Below are positions 49,801 through 60,700 of a stretch of DNA of 64,000 bases, in pieces. The stretch is from the NCBI GenBank assembly GCA_963969365.1, contig OZ017760.1, positions 1,488,001 to 1,552,000 of the forward strand. Reading direction: 5' to 3'. The notes beneath the pieces were generated by a model. It worked only from the letters and a program-made list of their open reading frames with translations. It had not been told where the DNA came from and made no database searches. This stretch comes from Asterochloris sp. CNOR1. Its lineage: Eukaryota; Chlorophyta; Trebouxiophyceae; Trebouxiales; Trebouxiaceae. The stretch's first letter is position 1, and each line of letters opens with the position of its first letter. Made by a program: the position numbers and the translations under genes.

Positions 49801-49848
49801 TGCCCTTTGGGTGCATGACCCCGCATGGGGCAGCGATGCAATCTGCAT
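43812..49848 (-). CDS. Plastid-type alpha-D-phosphohexomutase (phosphoglucomutase/phosphomannomutase family)
   Basis: Moves a phosphate between C1 and C6 of a hexose (or amino-hexose) phosphate. Fourteen exons, all in phase: 49728-49848, 49482-49607, 48996-49111, 48610-48745, 48077-48309, 47510-47687, 47321-47361, 46729-46907, 46181-46270, 45846-45932, 45304-45478, 44496-44615, 44090-44192, 43812-43915; 602 residues. Exon 1 is Arg/Ser/Ala-rich without acidic residues early on, like a chloroplast transit peptide. Domains in order: LQNGSDVRGIAIAG; IGRDSRLSGPLLASS; active-site serine loop IIITASHLPFNRNG; VDPGNGGGGFFATDVL; metal loop LDTDVDRSAVVS; sugar-specificity region ETSGHGAVKENYFLDDGAY; and a C-terminal phosphate-binding domain with WLLLRSSLHDPLLVLN. 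It matches the plant 'phosphoglucosamine mutase family' branch (At5g17530 type) rather than cytosolic PGM. The exact sugar is unproven. Confidence 0.92.
46482..46760 (-). repeat. Copy of hexomutase exon 3' end in following intron
   Basis: The exon end and donor (about 46722-46760) have a diverged copy near 46488-46525. Both contain gatcaca-acatgagggcgat, and the copy would read IALMFVISL against the real IALMSVITL. Confidence 0.7.
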
Positions 49849-50349
49849 GTCACTGCCCAGTTCTAGGCTTCCCGAAATGCATCAACAGCCTAGGCTCTGC
49901 ATTTGAGCTTCTCCGATAAGATGCAGGTTTAACATGCCGCCGCTTGGAAATCATTTTCAAGCGGTGGTCACGAGACAATCAACTCAGGCCCCACGTTTGA
50001 CTGTGTGCCCTGGTGGACCAGTCACGTACAGTGTGATGATCTGAAGGAAGAAAAAAATGTCATCTACAAACAGGTCGCGATCCCACAGAAGACGGTAACA
50101 CAAAGCGGTAACAGGCGACTTCACTTGTAACGCAGGCAACCAGCTTCCTGGAATAAATTGACATTGCTGTACAACTCCAGCTGCTCGAGCAGGTATGCAT
50201 GCTGACCCCAACAAGTCCAGTTGGATTGTGCTGACAGGGACACTCTTCTTACACCATGTTGCATGCCATTGCATTGCACCTATTGCAGCCCCTCCCAGGC
50301 AGAAAAGCTTACCCAGCTCATGCTGTGCCACACGCAGGCAGACAGCAGC
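49849..50349. other. Divergent spacer, hexomutase / aminotransferase
   Basis: About 500 bp without a supported exon. An in-frame extension of the aminotransferase back to an ATG at 50221 is open but looks non-conserved. Confidence 0.4.
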
Positions 50350-53300
50350 ATGACCCCCGCACCCGTGTCAGTCGACTGGAGCCAGCACCTCAGCGAAGAG
50401 GGCAGCCTGCGGCAGCTGGCATCCCTGCGCGTGCTGCTGAGCACATTCACAGGCATCCCTGGAGTGGTGGGGCTGCACGGGGGCCTCCCCGCAGCAGATG
50501 CCTTTCCTTTCACCGAGATGAGCTTCACTCTCAGGGATGGCAGCAAAGTCGTGGTCAATGACCCAGCGCAGGTAAGCAGCTGTTTGCCACCCCGGCTAGC
50601 AGGGGCAACGTGACGAAGCCTCACACCCCAGCCGCTAGGCTTACTCAGGCCATCTTGATGGTGACCTTTGGGTCTGAGCAGCCGCCTGGCCGGGCAGGTC
50701 TGGTCAAGCCCCTCATGATGTGGCTGCCGGGCTTGCACACACTAAGCATGAGAGCAAGTTGAAGGTATTGACTCAGAGGGTGGCCGCCCACCCGCTGAGG
50801 CACCCCTGCGTCGCAGGGCAGAGCACGTTGGACAAGATAGTTTGGGCAAGGCCTCATGGTCTGGCTGCCTGGCTGACATCAGTCAAACATGTCAGGTGAC
50901 ATGCAGGTGCCAAGAGATGCCGAGCGGGCATCCTGCTCTCATCTCGCTGCCTGCTCTGGGTTGCTGAGGTGTCTGCATTGCAGAGATCTGATGGCACACG
51001 CTCAAGGAGTTTCAACAGTTTGTACCTCTTGCTGATCCAGACCTGGGGTTTTCCATGCCGCAGATGGCCACTGCCCAGCAGTACAGCGTCAGCATTCGTG
51101 GCTACCAGCCCTTGTACGACTGGATGAAGGCACACACCTGGCGCATGCACAGCCCCCCTGGCGACCACGATGTGACCATCACTGTTGGCTCCAACAACAC
51201 TCTGGAGGTGTGCGACAGCAAGTTGGGTTTTGTTGCAGCCGCCTGCCTGCTACATGGCTGCCCTGCATGCTGCCAATGCCGGTGTCAAACGAAGACAAGC
51301 AGGCCTTAAAATTGCCTGTGGCAGGCTCATGCACGGCGCTTGAGGCAGCTGTGAGCGCTGCCTGTGACGTCACTTGCAACAAGGCTGCCATCAGCAAGCA
51401 GCTCTGCTTCTTGCAGAGTCCTTGCCTGGTCCCAAAAGCCCCAAACTCTTCCAGCAGGCGCACTAGCCAGCTGCGTCTTTCTTGATATGACCTACGTCAG
51501 ACTCTCTCCTTGCCTCGTCTCCAGATTCTGATGTCATTGCTGCTCAACAAGGGCGACACCCTGCTGGCTGAGGAGTTCACTTACCCTCACGTTGTGGAGT
51601 CGTTTGCGCGCCCACGCGGCTACAAGGTGAGGCTGCACCACTCACTGCACACAATGCTTTGTATGCCCTTGCCACCCAATGCAAGAGCAGCAGCTGTTCA
51701 CACGTCCCTTCTGAATACAAGCCACCACCACTCAGTGGGATTTTCTTTTGGAGACGTGCCTCCCTCAACCTCTTGTGCTCATGTGCCATCAATACCTGCG
51801 ATTGCAGGTATAACGTGCTGCTGTATCTTCACAGGTGCTGGGCATCCGGATGGACGGGCAGGGAATGGTGCCTCAGGCCTTGAAGGACACTCTGACAGCA
51901 CTGCAGAAGCAGGGAGGCAAGATGCCACGGGTGCTGTATACGGTGCCAGTGGGGCAGAACCCCACAGGTGAGCAGGGCACTCACATGCCGGCCTGACAGC
52001 ATTTGTCTGGCTGCTTCTTCTTTTTCACTGCGCCTGTGGAGCAGCGCTGCACATGTGAGGGTGGTCGTCTGGCATGACAGTCTATTAGCGCCACCCTAAA
52101 TCCTAAAGCCTGGCATCAGACAAAACAGACACCACCAATACGGCGGTAGGGTCAGGCTGCTGCTTGGGCTGTGCAGCTTTTGTCCATGCATATGCGCATT
52201 CCGCCAGGACTATAAGGCAGCAGCGTCTAGGTGTCATACGCCAGCATTGCAGCTTGATGTTGCACCCCAGCTGTGCATCCAGCTGTGCCACCTACTCCGG
52301 GTGCATGGTGTCCGACCTTCATGCTCCGCAAACCACACCACACCTGGTGAGGACAGTTGCACCTGGACCTATACTACTGCTGCGTGCCCGCCTTGCAGGC
52401 ATCAGCATCCCCCTGGAGAGGCGCCGGGAGATCTACGCTATCTGCCGCCAGCATGACATTGTCATCATTGAGGATGACCCATACTTCTACCTGCAGTGGG
52501 ACCTGCAGGTAAATCTCATGGGTCTTGCTCCTGATCCTTGGGCCAGGAACAGCCAGGTCTCTGCCTGCGGTGGGAGACCTGCAGGCAGACTGTGACCTTT
52601 CGCTTTACTGAAGTAGGGTCCATTAGCCATATGCCCCTCTGCAGTGGGACCATCAAAACGTGTGTGTTGGGGTGCAAGACTGCTGTCATGGTGTGTCTGG
52701 GAATTCAATGACTGCAAAGCCCTTGACTGCAATTACACTGAAGGCAGGCCTTGCCGGTCTGCCGCAGCTTGCTCATGCTGCCCTCTTGTAGCCTCAATAC
52801 CTGCTACGTGTGCAGAACCTGCCCATCACGTCGCAACTTGGTACTCTGCGCTGCTGCGCTGCTTCCCTTCACCTTGAGGCTAGGTGCTACCTTCTTTGAT
52901 ATCTCTTCATTACCGTCTCACAGCACAAATTTCTTGTTTGCAATCTGCAGGGGCGCCCCCTTGGCCTGCAGAACTTGGGGCAGAGTTACCTCTCCCTGGA
53001 CACTGATGGGCGTGTGGTTCGCCTGGACTCCTTTGCCAAGGTGAGTGCTTGGGACATGGTATGGGATCATGCAGGCATCGTGGATGGACCATGCAGGGCC
53101 ATGAGCTGGGCATTGCACTGCACCGCGCGCACCGCACCCAGCAATTGCAGCAAGGGGCTCAGCACGTGCTTGGGCAGGTGACTCATGGTTTGCCTGGTCA
53201 TGTATGCCAAGCCAAGGTCTTCAACAACGAGCAGGCGTCACTCCTGCTGCTGGTTTTGTGAAGCCTGGCTGGAGGCTTTGTGTAGACCTACTTTGCCAAG

Positions 53301-55384
53301 GTGGGGTTTCTGATATGACAAGGTTGTACCAGAACCACAGGCCCTGGTCAGACCAGGCTGCTGGGCAGGGGCGTCTGCAGTGTACCACACTGGCTCCAGG
53401 ACCAATGGCCCAGAGCAGCCCAGGCAGCAACAAAGTGCTGTAGGTAGCAGCGCAATGTGCACCATGGCAGCAGCTGCTTCATCCTACTGGTCACAGCACT
53501 GGCAGGTAGCTCCCCTCATGCATGACAGATGCAGGCTCAAGCTCATGTTTGCTGCATCTCCTTGGCCAGTGGTGAGCACCTGTCAAGTTTGCTCGTGTTA
53601 CTCGTTTTACTGGTGCTGCAGGTGCTGGCACCAGGGCTGAGGATGGGGTGGGCTACTGCAGCACCTGCCCTGCTGGAGAAGCTCATTTTCCAGCTGCATG
53701 GCAGCCTCCTAGGTCCTACATCCCTGTCTCAGGCGCGCTGCACTGTTGCCCTCCCCTGTTGCATCTCGCCTTCAACCTTGCCTCGAGCGGGTTCCCGCTA
53801 TGCTGCTGCATGCCAGCATCTTGGGGCGTCTGCCCTCAGATGCCTACAATCCCTCCATTGCTCTGCTGCTCAACAGCTCCAGCCCCGGGCTTGTCGCGAT
53901 ATCTGTGTGCGCAGACAGGCCCAGCACCTGCTGGCTGCAAACTTTCAAACACTGTCAGACATTTATGATGTCTCTGCAGGACAGTGGTGCAGCCGGGCAT
54001 GGGCAAGCTGGTTGCAAATGTGCCTGAGCATGTTGGACTCGGCAGGACTCCCCTTTCACATGTGCTATCTCTCTGGTTGCAGGTGACAGTGGGTGCCCTG
54101 CTGACCCAATGGGGCGATGCAGGCTTCGAGACTTACGTCAAGCGCATGCAGCAGAGCTACGCCCACCGCGCAGGCACCCTGCACGCTGCAGCAGGCAGGT
54201 AGTTGGAACATTGTTGCTGCTTTGATGCATGTCTGCCACCGACTTCCATTTGCCAGGGTTGCAGCAGAGTAGCCTGCTTGCTGGGCAATGCACAAGCTTG
54301 CAATGCAAGCTCCCCAGCACGCAGCGGCCTGCCCCAATGCACAGACGCCTTGCGCATTGGTTACACCCTTGTTCTGGCGGCTCATGTGAGCCTTCAGCAT
54401 TGCAGCCTAAAGCTGGCCCTTCTGTGTGGGGTTCATGGTGCCCTCTGGATGTTGTCGACAGCGTTGTGGGCTTGCCACATGGCCAACCCTGGGAGTGCTT
54501 GTTGCAATCGTTCCTTGTGCGGCACGCTGACATGATTGCTGCACCTGCTACAGTGAGGCAATGCTTGGGCAGCCTGACCACCAGGGCGGCTGGCCTGTTA
54601 GGAATGCATGCCCCTGCCCTACCAGCCTGTTCATGCAGCGGCACGCTGACAGGCCTTGCTGTACCTCCTGCAGAGGAGCACCTGGGTGACCTGGCTACCT
54701 GGAGAAAGCCCACTGCAGGCATGTTTGCCTGGATGAAGCTGCAAGGGGGCATCACAGATGCTGACCAGGTCATCGAGTACCTGAAGGAGGAGAAGGTGGT
54801 GGTTGTGCCAGGTCGGAAGCCTTAGACCTGTGTTTGCCTTGAAACTGTATCAATGAGCATGCAACGTGGTGGCAACCCCGCATAGGTCTGAGCAAGCAGA
54901 TCGCATTTGGCCGCTGCATGCTCGCACCCTCTGCTTGGGTCTGTGGGGAGGTTCAAGGATGTGCATGAAAGTCGTAGTTGAAGGTGTGCCAATGAACATG
55001 ATGTTCAGTGTCTCCTGGATCCAGTGCCTGCATTGAGGGACTGCCTTATGTGTTGTCCGTTAGCAAGGTGGCTTGCGGCTGCAATCCTGTTATGATGATG
55101 CTGCAGGCCGCGTGACCCACTGCGAAGGCCCCAGACCAGATTTCCCCTGCCCTTACATCAGGGTGTCCTTTTCACAAGCCACCGATGGAGACCTCAGGGA
55201 CGGCATGCAACGGCTGTCGATGGCCATCAAGCGCTACCAGAAGGAAAGCATGGCCCACAGCTTTGGACATGTTGCCGCAGCAGTCCCCTGTGCAAAGGTC
55301 AAGGCTGACAGCAAGCATGATGCCCCAGCACTGAGCCTGCATGCAGCTGCTCACACCGCTGCTAACACGGCTCCAGACCTGTGA
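50350..55384 (+). CDS. Class I PLP aminotransferase (2-aminoadipate/kynurenine aminotransferase type)
   Basis: Transfers amino groups via pyridoxal phosphate, likely between an aromatic or aminoadipate-type amino acid and 2-oxoglutarate. Ten exons in phase: 50350-50571, 51064-51207, 51525-51626, 51835-51967, 52399-52508, 52951-53040, 53622-53732, 54083-54194, 54674-54811, 55107-55384; 479 residues. Motifs: LHGGLPAADAFPF; YDWMKAHTWRMHSPPGDHDV; GDTLLAEEFTYPHVVESF; YTVPVGQNPTG; IVIIEDDPYFYLQW; PLP-lysine motif RLDSFAKVLAPGLRMGW (Lys ends exon 6); TWRKPTAGMFAWMKL; CPYIRVSFS. Two introns, after 53732 (CAG/GCGCGC) and 54194 (CAG/GCAGGT), appear to use GC donors. The C-terminus is longer than usual, with an Ala/His-rich tail. 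The start is uncertain: open sequence extends to 50221, and an N-terminal targeting peptide could be encoded upstream. Confidence 0.9.
53018..53575 (+). repeat. Copies of aminotransferase exon 6 3' end and donor
   Basis: The true exon end (ctcctttgccaaggtgag, about 53029-53046) is echoed by ctactttgccaaggtggg near 53288 and more weakly by ctccttggccagtggtgag near 53557, both in the following intron. Confidence 0.65.
54505..54675 (+). repeat. Copy of the acceptor region before aminotransferase exon 9
   Basis: The words gcggcacgctgaca, ttgctg, acct and ag occur in the same order before the real acceptor (54637-54673) and about 120 bp upstream (54518-54556). Confidence 0.6.
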
Positions 55385-55776
55385 ATGGTCTCCTTGCTTA
55401 CTGCACTGCAACGAGCAGCTGCAAGCTTTTATTGCGTCATCAGTCTGCCCACCACTATCTCTATCACCCTGTTGCGTGCACCAGCAGTGTCCCCCTTTCT
55501 TTTTACGAATGATGCCTCATCTGGCAACCATGTAGAACAGTTCAATGCTACAGCTAAAACACATCTTCAGTTCAGTTGAGCTACTGAATGAAATATGAGG
55601 AGAAAGTGAACGAATGAGGCGTTCAAAGGTGCTGGTGTTAGATACAGAGCTCTTGATGGTCGAGCACAGCATGTGCTGCGGTGCCATTGCAGACTCGCTG
55701 CCAATCAGAGGCCAGGCCAGGTGTATCTGGCATGCTAGTTGCCGGCTAATGCAGGCCCAGACTCGTCTCTGGCACA
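55385..55776. other. Convergent 3' region, aminotransferase / CBSX
   Basis: About 390 bp, more AT-rich than the flanking genes, with no supported gene. Expected to hold both 3' UTRs and poly(A) sites. Confidence 0.4.
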
Positions 55777-57287
55777 CTACTTGCCAGCCTGCAGCCCGGC
55801 ATGTAGCGCTTGCCGGGTCTCCATGGCGGCCTTGATGACATCAGACCTGGAGAACATGCCGACCAGTTTGCCACTGTCATTCACAACTGGCAGCCTGCGC
55901 ACTTTGCGCTGCAGCAGGATGCGGGCAGCAGCCTCAATGTTGGTCTCTGGGCGCACCACCAGGGGGTCAGGGGTCATCACGTCTCCCACACTGCAAGAGG
56001 CAAGACAGATGTCAGCAAAGACTGCCATTGCAGGGGCCTTTTGGTGCATACTCAGAAGCTCAGGTATCATCACCCCAACCACTATCCCAACCACTGCATG
56101 GTGTGAGAGAACTGTCAGCGTGGACTGCTCCTGCAGCGCCTTGGCAAGCTGGTGAATATACCTGGCTTTTGCAGCCAGCACAGCACCCTCACCACTTCAG
56201 CTGTTGAGCAGCCACTGCCAACCTTGTCCCTAAATGCATATGTGGCTCGTGTGCTTGAGACTGAGCTTCTGCAAATCATGCCTGACCTGACACTCACAGC
56301 CTGGCCACCTTCCTGAGTATAGCGCAGCATGCTGTGCTACAGCAGGGTGCCATACGCTTTCCGTGACAGTGCAGTGCAGTGACGCCTAAACGACACCCGT
56401 TCTTCCAGCCACACCCAGGGACTCACATCTTCCCCACGTTTTTGAGGATGAGCTTCTGCACCTCATGGAAGGCCTCCCAGTCCATGCTGGCTGTGGGGAA
56501 GATGCCTGTCTGCTCCATGCGCCCGGAGATGTTGTCCAGGGTCAGCATGTCATAATCAGACACCACGCCCACCACCTTGCCTGCCTCATCCACCACAGGC
56601 ATGCCGGTGATCTTGTTCTCCACCAAGATGTTGAGGGCTGCATGGCAGCACAGTGCGCTTGTGATTCAACAGGCAGATCGTGATGCTCAGCGCTGCAGGC
56701 AGGACAGGATGGTGCTGACACCAGGTAAGATAAAACATAAGCTTGGCCAAAAGCAGGAACCCATGGAGACAGCACTGGAGCACGACAGATTGCAGCCTCT
56801 GCCTGACCTGTTGACGCGCACCGAAGCTGCCTATGTGCTGCCCCAAAGATCGTGCGTTGAGGCATGCTGCTCACCTTCATCAATGGTTGTGTCTGGTTTG
56901 CAAGTGAACACTGAGCGCTTGTTCATGACATCGGCCACCTTCTCAGGCTTCTGAGCCTGCAGCAGAGTGGGCAGGAGTCTTAGAAAGACAGCCTGTGGCA
57001 AGCAGACCACGGGGGCAATGACATGAGCACCATCAGAGCTCAAGGCGCACCCTGCTGATGATGTCTGCAATGGTTGGCGCGCTATAGGCCTGCACAGAGC
57101 ATCCCCTCCAGGCAGAACCCCGACGTTGCCGCTTCAATGGTTGCTGCAGGAAGCCAGCTCCATCTATCTGGTGAGGCAAGTGATGGCAGGACTGGTGTTG
57201 CTGAGCTGTTGGCTGGGTGCAGCGTGGATGCAACCACGTGAAGAGGGCAGACTGAAGGTGCCGGCTGACAGGGGTCTGGAGCTGCAT
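55777..57287 (-). CDS. CBSX-type chloroplast protein with two CBS domains
   Basis: CBSX1/CBSX2 proteins of plants bind adenosine nucleotides through paired CBS domains and activate plastid thioredoxins. Four exons in phase: 57051-57287, 56875-56956, 56427-56637, 55777-55990; 247 residues (plant CBSX1 about 236). The first 70 or so residues (QSALFTWLHPRCTQP, FLQQPLKRQRRGSAWRG) are basic and lack acidic residues apart from one Asp, like a transit peptide. CBS1: VADVMNKRSVFTCKPDTTID, ILVENKITGMPVVDEAGKVV, GVVSDYDMLTLDNISG. The characteristic inter-domain insert follows (EQTGIFPTASMDWEAFHEVQ). CBS2: VGDVMTPDPLVVRPETNIEA, KVRRLPVVNDSGKLVGMFS, RSDVIKAAMETRQ. An upstream in-frame ATG at 57377 could give a longer start. 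Convergent with the aminotransferase and divergent from MON1. Confidence 0.92.
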
Positions 57288-57767
57288 TCCGACGTGCTGG
57301 GTAGTTGAGACGATGTGATATAGTGCCAAGTGCCTCACGCTGCGAGCAAGCGGCCAAATTTTTTGGCAAGAAGGCAAAGCGGCTCAGAAAGCAAGTGGTC
57401 ACTCCAGCAGTGCACAGCACTGTCCTTGCCCTCACTCACGAGCATGGCTGGCCCTCATTGCTGCAAAATCTCTATGTTACTCACTGATTAGAGGTGAATA
57501 AAGCCAGGCCAAATCAGCAGTGCTTGGGTCCCCTTGCTGGCGCAGAGCAGGTAGTGAACGCATTTCTCGCACTTCACAACTTTGACTCTGGCATGCATTC
57601 AGACCATACATGGCTGACAGGGGTAGACGCATAGCATACATCCGGCAGCCAATAAGGCAGATCTGACGCAAGGTAAGCTCGGTGGCAGCTTGAGCTATGT
57701 GCAGCGTCCTGCAGGCTACATTGCCACGCATGCCGCATGCAGGCCTGCACTGCCTTGCAAGGGGTGC
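57288..57767. other. Divergent spacer, CBSX / MON1
   Basis: About 480 bp. In-frame upstream ATGs exist on both sides (57377 minus, 57690 plus), so the real spacer may be shorter. No motif identified. Confidence 0.4.
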
Positions 57768-60700
57768 ATGTCCAGCCCTGATCCGCTTTCGCCCAAGGCG
57801 CGCCACCCATCGATTGCCCAGCACAACCGCGGTGACTTTGACACATTGTTCCACAGCGAAGGGCCAGCCCCTGCCAGCCCGCTCAGTGATGCCACCCAGG
57901 AGGAGAAGCCGCAGACTGACGCTGAGCTCCAACAGCAGCAGGCAGCAGATGCCCTTGGAGGCCCCAGTGCAGTCGAGCTGCTCAGCACTCCACAGGCAAA
58001 TTCCGAAGTGGAGCAGCAGGGTCAGCACAACATTGATCAACCCGCCCGGCAAGGCACTGGCAGTCAAGCTCACCCCGCAGAGCATGAGGGGGAGCATGGC
58101 CAGCAGCGTGCCGGCACTCACTCTGCAGAGCAAAAGGGGGGCCAGAGCATTGCTCCCAGCCCAGACTCGGCTGCTGAGAAATCGCATCAGCAGCCTGCAA
58201 GCCCTGGAGCACCGGTAGCAGAGCCTGAGCAGGAGCAGACTGCATCTGGCAGTGGCACTGCTCCCAGTACACAGTTGGCAGCAGCAGGGGAGGCGAGCCC
58301 CTTTGGTCGCCCAGTAGCTGAGGCAGGCACAGATGCAGGCCGCTCGGAGGCAGGCAGTAGCGGAGAGCCGCCGCCCGAGCCGCTCAGTGTGCTGCTGAGA
58401 CGCTCCCGGACGCTGTCAGGTGGCTCTGCTACGGCAGAATTCGCGCTGAGCGATGCAGAGAGCATCTCGCCCAGAGAGGATGCCCAGGACTCGCCCACAG
58501 CGCAGGTCAGCAGCTCGTAATCATGTCCAGCACTGTGAGTGAGGACCACATCAGACTGATATGAATGACAGTGGAGGATGGGACCCTCATGCGGCAGCAT
58601 GGCCATGATGAGCAGGCCGCTTCGTAGTTTGGCAACCCACCTAGCCTCACCCAAGCCGGTGAGGAGCCAGCTTTTCTGCACCTGGACTGAGGCAGGGCAG
58701 CGCAGCACCAGTGAGTTGGTAGGGTAGAAGTCGTGGATGATGTAACCCAGTCCAAGCCAGGGTCCACACTTCCTGCCTACACCTGTGCCTAACAATCAGG
58801 CAACTTGCAGAAATACAACGCAAACGGCATCTCTTTGTCCTGCCATACAGTTACTGGTGGGAGGCAGGCGCCGGGCTGTGCCAGAGCTGGAACAGGATCA
58901 CTCTGCCAACACTCGTCACAAAGCCGTCAGTAATGGGCCCAGCTCGAGCCCTGGAGGGCACAACACATGGCACCTTGGGCCATCTGAGGTCGTTGCTGAT
59001 AGCGGCAGAGGAAAGGCTGCTGCTGCTCCTTTGGAAGGTCCTGCCGCTGGCAGCAAGGGCTCTCCTACAGAGGAACCAGCCACAGAGGGCAGCCATGCCA
59101 CTGGTAGCAAGGACTCATGGGCTGCCAGCAGCAGCAGCAGCAGCAACTATGCGGCTGCCTCTGACAGTCTGGACCTCTCAACAGGCCGCTCTGCACAGGC
59201 AGCACCTAGTGCTCCTGCTGCTGCCAGTGCCACAGGCGAGGGGCGTAGCCCTGGGCAGCAGCAGCACCAGAAGCAGGCAGCCTCGGGGTTGCCGTCCGGC
59301 CTGGCTGGTGGTGGTGGTGGGAGCAGCACAGCCGCAGTTGCCCTGGAAGGCCAGTCAGGGGAGGAGCCGGTCTCCAAGCACGTGCCGTCAACAAGTCAGC
59401 ACGGCGCTCCCGCTGCACCTGAGGGGCCAGCTGCCTCCAGCAGGGGTGCACCAGCCAGCAGACGAGCCTCTAGGCAGATCGCCAGCCCCCATCAGAGTTC
59501 ACCAGCAGCCTCCAGTCCAGGCAGAGAGGCTGCTGCGGCACCTGCTGGGGTCACCGACCCTCGTCTGGCAGCGGCTCTGGCTCTGCGGCTGCAGCGTGCT
59601 GGCTCAGGGGTTGGGGCTCCTCAGCAGGATGTCCAGACGCTGGGTGAGGCGCCCGATCTGGAGCAGCGGAACGCAGGTGGGTTCAGTCATCGGACAGCTT
59701 CTGTCTGGGGCATGAGGTGTGAAGTACATGTATGACACCCTGAGTAATCTCTGCGAGGGGAGCCTTTGCATGTGGGTTCCTGAGCAGATCATGACTGGAT
59801 GCAGGCAAATACTACACGGAGGCTCTGGCTGAGGTCCAGCGCGAGCAGGCTATCCTGGGACACCAGGAGGAGCTGGACCTCCTGAGGCGCCAGCAGCAGG
59901 AGCTGCTGCAGCACCTCCAGCGCCAGCAGGTGCTGGTACAGCAGCAGGAGCAGGCTCGGGCGGCTGCAGCCTCTCAGGCGCGCAGCATGACTGCAAGCTG
60001 CATTGCAATGGCTAAGCCAAATATCTACCGCCTTGGTATGTGTGCCTGCATTGTCTGTGGAAAGCATGGAGCATTGTTTCGCCTACTCTGCATTGCACAG
60101 CAGGCTGCCTGATGTAAGTCTGACACCCAGGTCTAAGAATGCGCAGCGCTGCTGGATTGCAGTCATAAATCTGGCCTACAGAGAAAAGGTATGGCTGAGG
60201 CACCACATGGCCTGAATTTTCAGTGTGGTCCACCAGAAACAGGCACCTGAATCTCTCATAGCCATTTGTGCAGGCACCTGCAGCTGCTGGCATGGCCCCG
60301 CCCACACGTGCAGGCAGCGACGCTGCTGCTGTCAGCCAGACGGAGTCGCTGTCTGCCATGTTTGAGGACAACCTCAGGAAGCTGCGGAAGCGCTTGCAGC
60401 AGGAGCAGGAGCAGGTAGGCACTTTCAAGCTTGAGAGGACAGCGGCTGGGCATGAACAAGAGCGTTGCATCAGCACTGTGAGGAGCTGCAGCACAAATGC
60501 GTGCAGCAGGAGCAGCGGGCTGAGATTTCTGAATCTGGCAGATTCAACAGCAGGCAGCTTGGCCACTGGAAGCTGCGGGTAAGAGACGGCAGGTTACGGC
60601 CCCTGCAGCTCCGGGCCATTGAGCACAAGATGAGGCAGGCCAAGAACTGCCGCTCTCAGGCGCTGACAGACAGTGAGGCAGCCACACGGCTGGCAGGCAC

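Noticed and set aside
59940-60284. Possible GC donor CAG/GCGCGC after the MON1 coiled-coil exon
   Set aside because: A canonical GTATGT donor at 60036 with the acceptor before 60284 keeps the frame equally well, so a GC donor is not needed here.
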